DNA of 64,000 bases from Parietaria judaica (taxonomy: Eukaryota > Streptophyta > Magnoliopsida > Rosales > Urticaceae), in NCBI GenBank assembly GCA_954871525.1, contig OX940869.1:27060001-27124000 (forward strand), in the 5' to 3' direction. Both the position numbers and the translations under genes were made by a program. Shown piece after piece: positions 57,101 to 64,000 of this stretch (position 1 is the stretch's first letter; each line of letters begins with the position of its first letter). The notes below the pieces were generated by a model, which had not been told where the DNA came from, did not search any database, and saw nothing but the letters and a program-made list of their open reading frames with translations.

Positions 57101-57647
57101 TTTATAGTGGAATAACGCCGAGGTTTGACGAACCACTAGCAGCTCGTTGGAGCTTCATTGATACGGGTCCATGGTCCCCAGGATAGCTCCAGAACGGATG
57201 ATACGTACGTGATTTAAACATTCAATATGTTTTATCATTTGTCATAACTCATAAAACTAAAGTCTGTGACAGACTTTGGAAGTTTTATTTTAGAAGTGGC
57301 AAAAGTATCAAAGTTTGGTGCTGGAAATTTAACTGATAAAAGAAAAATGAATTTGGATTTTCATAAATTGGAAAGTTGTTGGAAATTAAATTCTAATAGA
57401 CTTTTCTTTTGGAACCGAGTCATTTCGACGTATGGTTTGTGATTTAGAGAATTTCCAAGCTTACGATCGTTTTCGTATATATGTGGAATTTAATCACATG
57501 TCACGAATTTAAATGGTGGTTAATGTGTGATATTGGGATCAGAGGTTAATAATATAATTTAATTATTTGGATTTAATTATTAATATTCTTATTAATAATT
57601 AATTAATAATTAATAGATTTATGTTATTTAAATAACATATATATTTG

Positions 57648-57704
<57 letters not shown>

Positions 57705-58395
57705 TGTGTAAAAATAATGCAGCCCAAGTAATATGTGAGTTGGGCATACACGAATTTGCTTGGATTTGGACTTTCCAAATATGCGACATAAGTACCTATG
57801 TTTAGGTATTAATGAAAAAACCTTGAAATTAATTTGGTTCATTAGATCGGTCAAGTTTAATCTTAACTGTTGGATCATGATAATTAATTTGGAAAGCATG
57901 GTTCGAAAATGACTTGGTGACCAAGCATGGATTTCGAATATGGTTAATTAATTATGTCCATTGGATTAGTTTAAGCTTTAAACTTAACCATTGGATTGGA
58001 AATTAATTAACATGTATGTATGGAAATGCAAAATTAGAAATTCTTTATAATGGAGGTCCAATTTTTGCTTGGTGAACAAGTAATGAGGCTTGACTTTACG
58101 CTAAATCAATATGGTCCATTAGATTGGTTATGGAATTAATTCTAACCATTGGATCTAGACTATTGATTTCGAAATTTCCTTATGCATGCATAAGGAATTC
58201 AAATTCTCTTATATAAGGAAGTGATTGGATAATTGATTTATTCATGGTTTCCCTATTTGGTTAAATCCCTAATTAATTAGAACCATTGGATCTTTGGTGA
58301 TTCAATCTTGGCCATTGGTTTGAGTGATTAATTATAGTTACCTATCATAGAATTCAAAATTCAAGGAAGGAAACTTCCCTTATTGGCTTTTCCAC
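57101..58395 (+). promoter_or_regulatory. U3 region of the long solo LTR with repeated CCATTGGAT boxes
   Basis: Four diverged repeats occur at about 57840-57890, 57954-58005, 58111-58160 and 58274-58323. Each pairs a box like GTCCATTGGAT with a box like TAACCATTGGATC some 15-40 bp later. They lie upstream of the TATA box at about 58400 and could be binding sites that drive LTR transcription. This is inference from position and repetition. Confidence 0.5.
57651..57701. repeat. (TA)n microsatellite
   Basis: An uninterrupted 51-base run of alternating T and A inside the long solo LTR. Confidence 0.95.
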
Positions 58396-58987
58396 GAGCG
58401 TATAAATACAAGGCTCATTCTACACATTTCACACACCTCTCCCTATAGCAAGAATTCGATATCTCTCTCTCTCTAGAGTCTGCGAATTTCTTAAGCTTCT
58501 GATCTCCTTTTCTGGTTCGGCTTAGTGAGACGTTGTTCTCCAGAAGATTTAAAAGAACCTTCAGTTAAAGTTTTTGCGACGGAGTCCTGCCGGCGAAGCC
58601 CACGCTTCGGTACGGGGAGTCCAGGAGAATATCCCGGAAGATCACGGGAGTTTCCCTCAGCATCGGCGAAACCCTGTCCGGTTCAGAACGCGCAACAGGA
58701 AGTCGTCATTATCTGAGGTATAGCCTTATGCATTGGGTCAATAAATGCAAACCTTTATTTACAGTTTTATTTATTTCCTATAGACTAGATTATTAATAGT
58801 GAATTTATGAAAATTAAATTGCTAATAATTTATCAGATCTTGTTCATGGTAATTATACGATGTTAATACGTTGTACGTGTAACAAGTTTTTCCGCTTTAA
58901 ATAATTTTTTTGAATGTTACCCGGCCGTATTAGCGGCATATATCGTGATAATTACACCAAAATCGTAATGAAATTCCCGACAGGCAG

Positions 58988-60595
58988 TTCCTAAGACACC
59001 TTTTGAACTGTGGACGGGAAGGAAACCTAATTTAAGGCACCTGCATGTTTGGGGTTGCCCGACAGAAGTAAGAATTTATAATCCACATGAAAAGAAACTG
59101 GATGCAAGAACAATCAGTGGTTTCTTCATTGGTTATCCAGAAAAATATAAAGGGTATCGATTTTATTGTCCTATTCATGGTACAAGAATTGTTGAAACTG
59201 GAAATGCAAGGTTCATTGAAAATGGTGAAGTTAGTGGGAGCTTGGAACCACGTAAAGTGGAAATTCAGGAAGTTAGAGTGAAAACCCCTATGCATTTATC
59301 TTCTACTCAAGTTGTCGTTCCTGCACATGTTGAACATGATAATGATTTATAAGAATAACAAATTCACGATCAAGCTCCACATGATGAATTTATAATAGCA
59401 AATGAACCTACTATGGGTGAACCAGAAGAAATCACATTAATAAGATCTAGGAGAGAACGAAAATCTGCCATTTCTGATGATTATTTGGTTTATCTGATGG
59501 AGTCTAAATTTGACTCCGGAATTGAAAATGACCCAATTTCTTTTTCACAAGCCATAGAGAGTGAAAACTCTCAGAAATGGTTAGATGCCATGAAAGAAGA
59601 GCTAAAATCAATGGATCACAATGACGTTTGGGATCTTGTAGAATTGCCAGAAGGTTGTAAAAGAGTTGGGTGTAAATGCGTCTTCAAGACCAAGCATGAC
59701 TTGAACGGCAATATCGAAATACACAAGGCCAGACTCTTTGCCAAAGGTTTTACTGAGAAAGATGATATTGACTACAAAGAGACCTTTTCACCCGTTTCTA
59801 AAAAGGACTCCTTAAGGATAGTCATGGCGATAGTGGCTCATTATGATTTGGAGCTCCATCAAATGGATGTGAAAACCGCCTTTTTGAATGAGAATTTAGA
59901 TTAAGATGTCTTTATGGATAAACCTGAAGGGTTTAAAGTTGATGGTAAAGAACATATGGTGTGTAAACTCAAGAAGTCAATATACGGACTTAAATAAGCT
60001 TCCCGACAATGGTATCTTAAGTTCAATGATACCATTACATCTTTTAGATTTACTGAAAACATCGTTGATCGATGTATATATCTAAACATTAGTGGGAGCA
60101 AGTTTATTATTCTGGTTTTGTATGTTGACTATATCTTGCTTGTAACTAACAATCTTGGTTTATTATGTCAAAGCAAGGAATTTCTCTCGAAGAACTTTGA
60201 AATGGAAGATATGGGTGAGGCATCCTATGTAATCGGAATAGAGATATTTTGTAATAGATCGCAAGGATGGTTGGGATTGTCTCAGAAAGCATATATTAAT
60301 AAAGTTCTAGAGAAATTCAAAATGGACAAATGCTCTTCAAGTGTTGCGCCAATTCAAAAGGAAGACAAATTTAGTCTCAATCAATATTCAAAGAATGAAT
60401 TGGAGCGCAATCAGATGGAACAAATTCCTTATGCATCTATTGTTGCAAGCTTGATGTACGCACAGACCTGTACCAGACCAGACATTAGTTTTGCTGTCGG
60501 AATGCTGGGAAGGTATCAAAGTAACCCAGAAATAGATCACTGGAAAGCTGCAAAGATAGTACTGAGGTATCTGCAAGGAATGAAAGTTTGACCAC
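58988..60595 (+). pseudogene. Copia integrase tail, reverse transcriptase and RNase H (3' part)
   Basis: It resumes with KTPFELWTGRKPNL-type sequence and SGFFIGYPEKYKGYRFYCP, then the Copia RT (WDLVELPEGCKRVGCKCVFKTK; DYKETFSPVSKKDSLRIVMAI; HQMDVKTAFLNENL; KKSIYGLK). The catalytic YVDD reads YVDY (about 60121-60132), which would abolish polymerase activity. RNase H begins (YASIVASLMYAQTCTRPDISFAVGMLGRY...HWKAAKIVLRYLQG) and is truncated. Stops lie at 59350, 59902 and 59995. Confidence 0.9.
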
Positions 60596-60621
60596 ATTGA
60601 CGTGATTGGATATTCAGATTC

Positions 60622-60677
60622 AGATGTGAGTTATGCCAAAAATATGAAAGATGTGAGTTATGCCAGAAATATGAAAG
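60622..60677 (+). repeat. 28-bp tandem duplication at the Copia breakpoint
   Basis: GATGTGAGTTATGCCA(A/G)AAATATGAAA occurs twice in a row (60622-60649 and 60650-60677), followed by a third partial GATGTG. It begins exactly where Copia RNase H similarity ends. Confidence 0.85.
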
Positions 60678-60695
60678 ATGTGATGTGAAATTTTT

Positions 60696-61010
60696 TTTCG
60701 TATTTTTGGCATAACTTACTCATTTTTTGTCCAAAATTTATAAATAAACTACCGTTGGAAAGATAAAATATTTATCTACAACTTTATAGTTTTACATTTT
60801 ATCATAAAAAGTCATTAACTATATTAAAATTTGCTCGAAACAAATATTTTGCATTAAACTAATGTCCAGTTTTACGTTGTAATTGAAATTTCGTATTTTT
60901 TGAAAACTTTTTTTTACAAAACTTAAAACACCAAAGTTTTATCTTTCCAACCGTAGGTCGTGCATAAAATTTGGACAAAAAATGAGTGAGTTATGTCAAA
61001 AATACGAAAA
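60696..61010. mobile_element. Foldback / MITE-like element
   Basis: About 70 bp at 60696-60770 (TTCGTATTTTTGGCATAAC...) recur inverted at about 60935-61010 (...GTTATGTCAAAAATACGAAAA), around an AT-rich core. The arms are roughly 85-90% alike, with insertions in the right arm. No clear TSD was found, so the family is not assigned. Confidence 0.6.
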
Positions 61011-61012
61011 CG

Positions 61013-61595
61013 GTACATATAGAGGAGGAATCACTCGCTCACGGTCAAGCGACGGAAAACACGAAAAAATATAACGGAATCAAGTTTTGGTACATTAGCC
61101 GTCGAAAATAAACATTAGGTACATAATCCGCAGCCGATCAAACATTTGGTACATTAACCGCAATTTACCCTTTTTTAAATAATGATATTTTATAAAGATT
61201 GAAGCTAAAAAATAAATAAGTAGATGCTCTCGCGTCAGGGTTTAAACTTGAATCTTGTGGTGAAAACTGAAAATAGAATGGATTACCTTTAAACCCCATC
61301 TTAATTCGTAAAGAAACTAAAGTTAAGGGGGGTAAAGATGCACCGAAACCATAAATTAAGGGGCGTAAAGGGGAATTACTCGAAAAATAAAAGGAAAACT
61401 AAAACTAAAAGGAAACGTGACGAGTCGAAGTGGGTACTTTTGGTGTGAGTTTGTGTCGTGTGTTCAAACACTCCAGTCAGACTCCGACTCTCCACGTGCC
61501 CTTACCTAGATTCCTCCATTCAAATTCAACACACACCCATTAAAATTAATAATTAAATCCCAAATTAATTAATTAATTAACTATTTTTAACCCTA
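61013..61595. other. Upstream region of MBD9
   Basis: Three GGTACATTA(G/A)CCG-like units (61020-61170) may be the remains of a MULE-like end. The remainder is AT-rich with no gene. A 5' regulatory role is possible but not shown. Confidence 0.45.
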
Positions 61596-61600
61596 AAAAC

Positions 61601-61800
61601 GAGTATAAAATAAAACCGAAAATCAAAATATCAGAAAATAAAAAACAGTCCGTCAGGGCTTCGATACGGTCTCTTTCGGTCCCATTTGTGTCTTCTCTTT
61701 TCACTTTACCTCTCTCTCTCTCTCTCTCTCTCTAGAAAAACCCAAACCAGGAAATCGAGAACTCGGTCGAATCTGAGCCGTCCGATCTAATGGTACGCCG
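61601..61800 (+). promoter_or_regulatory. Putative core promoter and 5' leader of MBD9
   Basis: A TATA-like GAGTATAAAATAAAACC lies at about 61601-61617, some 190 bp before the start codon. A CT microsatellite (about 61709-61731) follows in the presumed leader. This arrangement is common in plant promoters. Transcription start is inferred only. Confidence 0.45.
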
Positions 61801-61804
61801 ATGA
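61790..61804 (+). promoter_or_regulatory. Four-codon uORF overlapping the MBD9 start codon
   Basis: ATG at 61790 reads M-V-R-R and stops at TGA 61802-61804, overlapping the MBD9 ATG (61801-61803) as ATGA. Such an arrangement could reduce or couple translation of the main frame. If transcription starts downstream of 61790 it would have no effect. Confidence 0.45.
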
Positions 61805-64000
61805 TGGAGCTCGCCGATTCAGCCAGCGACGGACTCAGGGACTCGAGCTCGGCCACTCGCTCCCTCCTCGGAATCGATCTCAATGAGATCCCTTCCCCGG
61901 CCGAGGCCATTGACATCGTGAGGTCGTTCCACGACAACCCCTCGCCGCCGCCGGGCGCCCCCGCCGGTGTCCCCGCCGCCGAGGCCGCCGCGGCCTGCGG
62001 CGCGTGCCGGAAGCCGGAGGACTTCGGCTACGTGGTGGTGTGCGACGCGTGCGAGCGCGGCTTCCACATCGGCTGCGCGGGGATGCGCGGCGTCCTGGAG
62101 CCGAACGAGGAGTGGCTCTGCGGGGAGTGCCTGGGCGCCGGCGCGAGGAGCAAGCGCTGGCCGCTCGGCGTGCAGCAGATGCTGCTCGACATCAATGCCC
62201 CGCCCCCGAGCGAAGGGGACGGCGAGGAGGGGCTCGAAGCCAGGTACGTCTCCGGACCGGGGTTGCATTATCGAAGAAGAAGTTTAGATTCGAGTTTGCG
62301 AGCTTGTAGTAGCTTAAAGATTGACTCTTTAGCTTAGAATAGGCAAATATGGTGTGATAGGTATTGCATTGTGCTCTTGAGAACTGATTTGAGGCTCTTA
62401 GGGTTTTGAATATCTTAAATTAAGAGAAAAGTGATAGGAACCGGGCTGTGCTAGGCTCCGATTAAGCTCGGTTGTAAGCTCGGATACCTCGGGTTTCGTA
62501 AACTATCAACTAAGCCCACACACCATCGACGCGGGATCTTAACATTTTGAGGAATGCTTAGGAAGTAGAACTGTAGTTGTTTTTGCTTAATTTTTAGTAT
62601 TGCTTTGATAGATTTGGGCTTACTCTGAAGTGAATTACTGTAATAAAACTGCTTCTTCGAAGTTTGATCTTGAGTTTAAGGATATTTGGCAAAAATACAT
62701 ATAAGTTTGGTGAAATTAGTGGCATGTTTCACTTTTTTGGTCAAAAGTGTAAATCCTAAGTACCAAATGGGAATATTAGGAATGTCCGCCATGACAAGAA
62801 AAGAAGTTAAATATGCCGCAACTTTCACCTATATTTGTGGCATTTTTGTCGCTTACATCACTTTATCGTAGTAATTGTGCCCAGTTTCACATAAACCCTT
62901 AATCGTAGTTTGCCTTTTTTTTTTTGAGTTCAAGTTTGATGTTAGTTACTTTTGGTTAGATGGTTTTACTGTTAGTAGTTACTCTTTGTTTTTGGTTTTA
63001 GAAAGCACACTTCGGGTGGTACTTCAGTGGCGTATTCAAACTTTTTGTGCGGCGGGAATGGATTTGGCTTCCCGAAACCGTCGGGAATTTTGGTGGGTTT
63101 CGAGGAGTTATTGCATGGCAGACACAGTGCGGGTAGAAGCTTTGAGGACTTAGATTTGAGATTTCCAGTGGGACGGTTTAAGAGTAGTAACAGCGCCGCC
63201 GTTAGAAAACATTCTCAGAATCCAAGTGAGATATTTTTGCAGGCCCTTAGGGAGTTTGTTTACGAAAGGCACGGTGAACTTGAGGAGGGTTGGCGTGTGG
63301 AATTCAAACAGTCTATTGGGAGTGAGCTTTATGCCGTTTATTGTGCCCCCGATGGGAAGATATTTGACTCGGTTTATGAGGTTGCATTGTATCTTGGTCT
63401 AATATCCAGGTACAATTCTAAGGACCCTGAAATGAAAAGCGACGGTAGTATTTCTATGTCAGAGAAGACCCTTCTACCCAGAAAAAGAAAGGCTAGAAGA
63501 TCACTCACCAACGGATTTCCCGAATATAATGAAGCTTTAGGCGGTGGGTTTTATAAGGAAGTATGTTCTGCTACTTTTGACAATAATGTGCGACTTTCAA
63601 AGGCCGTAGCTGGTGAAACCGAGAAAAATAAAGTAAGTTATCTGTTAAGCTATTGCGTTTTTATCCAAATATTATCTTCTGTATGGATTTGTAGAGTGGT
63701 TGATTTTTTTTTTTTTTTGCATGTTTTTCTCTTTAGGAGGGTCTCCCTGTGCAATTTGAAGATTTTTTCATCCTTTCGTATGGGAAAATCGACACAAGGT
63801 CTTCTTATCACGATGCTAACACAATCTGGCCCATCGGTTTTAAATCCTATTGGCATGATAAGATCACTGGCTCTCTTTTCGTTTCCGAAGTATTAGATGG
63901 TGGTAACGACGGACCCGTTTTTAAGGTCAAGCGGATCTCATGCTGTTCCTTAGCCATTCCGATCGGCTCAACAGTCATCTTCAGAAAACACACCGAGCAG
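61801..64000 (+). CDS. MBD9: Methyl-CpG-binding domain protein 9 (MBD9), 5' part, runs off the window
   Basis: Exons are 61801-62243, 63002-63632 and 63737-64000 (open at the edge). Both introns are GT-AG and the frame is kept (358 codons in exons 1-2, then 88). The N-terminus has LLGIDLNEIPSPAEA. Residues 66-110 form a PHD finger with C66, C69, C81, C84, H89, C92, C107 and C110. Residues about 240-284 form the MBD-like region (RHGELEEGWRVEFKQ...LYAVYCAPDGKIFDSVYEVALYLG). Exon 3 begins an FYRN-type region (FEDFFILSYGKIDTRSSYHD; WPIGFKSYWHDKITGSLFVSEV). This order matches plant MBD9, a large nuclear chromatin protein that in Arabidopsis controls flowering time and shoot branching and associates with remodelling complexes. 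The rest lies to the right. No break is seen. Start: first of two adjacent ATGs. Confidence 0.92.

Larger units (their letters stand above)
44225..58982 (+). mobile_element. Long solo LTR (about 2.8 kb), split by a Gypsy element and a hAT MITE
   Basis: It begins TGTTGGACATGTG and ends TTCCCGACA. Flanks are AGCAG (44220-44224) and GGCAG (58983-58987), a 5-bp TSD with one mismatch. Removing it restores the Copia integrase frame. A TATA box GTATAAATA (about 58400-58408) with a CT-rich leader lies about 575 bp before the right end, as in a plus-strand LTR with a long U3. No internal genes or paired LTR are seen, so a solo LTR is the simplest reading. A large non-autonomous derivative is possible. 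Confidence 0.75.
41691..60621 (+). mobile_element. Copia LTR retrotransposon, broken, interrupted by nested insertions
   Basis: Plus-strand gag, protease and integrase (42280-44224) and, after a 14.8-kb interruption, the rest of integrase, RT and RNase H (58988-60595). This is the Copia order, with integrase before RT. The frame flows across the interruption (VPSKAV then PKTPFELWTGRK). The RNase H breaks off at about 60617 in GYSDSD and no 3' LTR is seen. The 5' LTR is uncertain: the sequence at 41620-41690 may be its start, but no second primer-binding site follows. Many stops show it is dead. Confidence 0.88.

Noticed and set aside
61130..61172. GGTACATTAACCGCAATTTACCC resembling a MULE end
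   Set aside because: No matching inverted partner or 9-bp duplication was found.

Overview
This is nuclear DNA from a flowering plant, most likely a eudicot. The evidence is a mixed set of plant transposable elements (L1-type LINE, hAT, MULE, CACTA/En-Spm, Helitron, Copia, and Tat-lineage Gypsy with two RNase H domains) and, at the right edge, the start of an intron-containing host gene for the chromatin protein MBD9. Almost everything left of about 61 kb is transposon-derived. No bacterial-type genes, rRNA, tRNA genes or CRISPR arrays are visible.

Layout. 1-3.3 kb: decayed, left-truncated LINE on the minus strand. 4.8-7.9 kb: decayed hAT (ZMYM1/TTF-like) element carrying two solo LTRs, each with a perfect 5-bp target-site duplication (TSD). 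8.28-8.45 kb: Helitron 3' end. 8.9-33.9 kb: a three-level nest. A non-autonomous MULE (9-bp TSD TTCATTATA, terminal inverted repeats of about 0.4 kb) was hit by a 23.2-kb CACTA element (TSD ATG), whose tnp2 transposase gene was then hit near its 3' end by a 10.8-kb Tat-type Gypsy element (TSD ATGAT, LTRs differing at 12 of 654 sites). 35.9-37.4 kb: miniature LTR element with a gag-like ORF (TSD GTTAT). 40.4-40.58 kb: second Helitron 3' end of the same family as the first. 40.8-41.7 kb: a short membrane-protein-like reading frame cut off by a TRIM-like LTR unit. 41.7-60.6 kb: a broken Copia element whose integrase region was hit by a roughly 2.8-kb solo LTR, itself hit by a second Tat-type Gypsy element (44.96-56.36 kb, TSD ATTAC) and a hAT MITE (TSD GCCTCGGG). 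61.8-64.0 kb: first three exons of MBD9, intact and running off the window.

How parts relate. The CACTA element carries a Transposase_32-like protein, the tnp2 transposase (Transpos_assoc, tnp2, DUF4218 and DUF4216 regions), a Transposase_24/TnpA-like protein and a Ulp1-type cysteine protease. Its ends and two internal arrays are packed with GCCGCGGC boxes and GACGACAC hairpins, which resemble the sites that the TnpA-type protein binds in known CACTA elements. Both Tat elements code gag-pol on the minus strand and carry an extra, intron-containing gene on the opposite strand next to the 3' LTR. In the first Tat element that antisense gene can be read as five exons with all intron phases agreeing and a single nonsense codon, although the sense polyprotein has several breaks. 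This is the best candidate for an under-described system here. The only gene likely to serve the host is MBD9.
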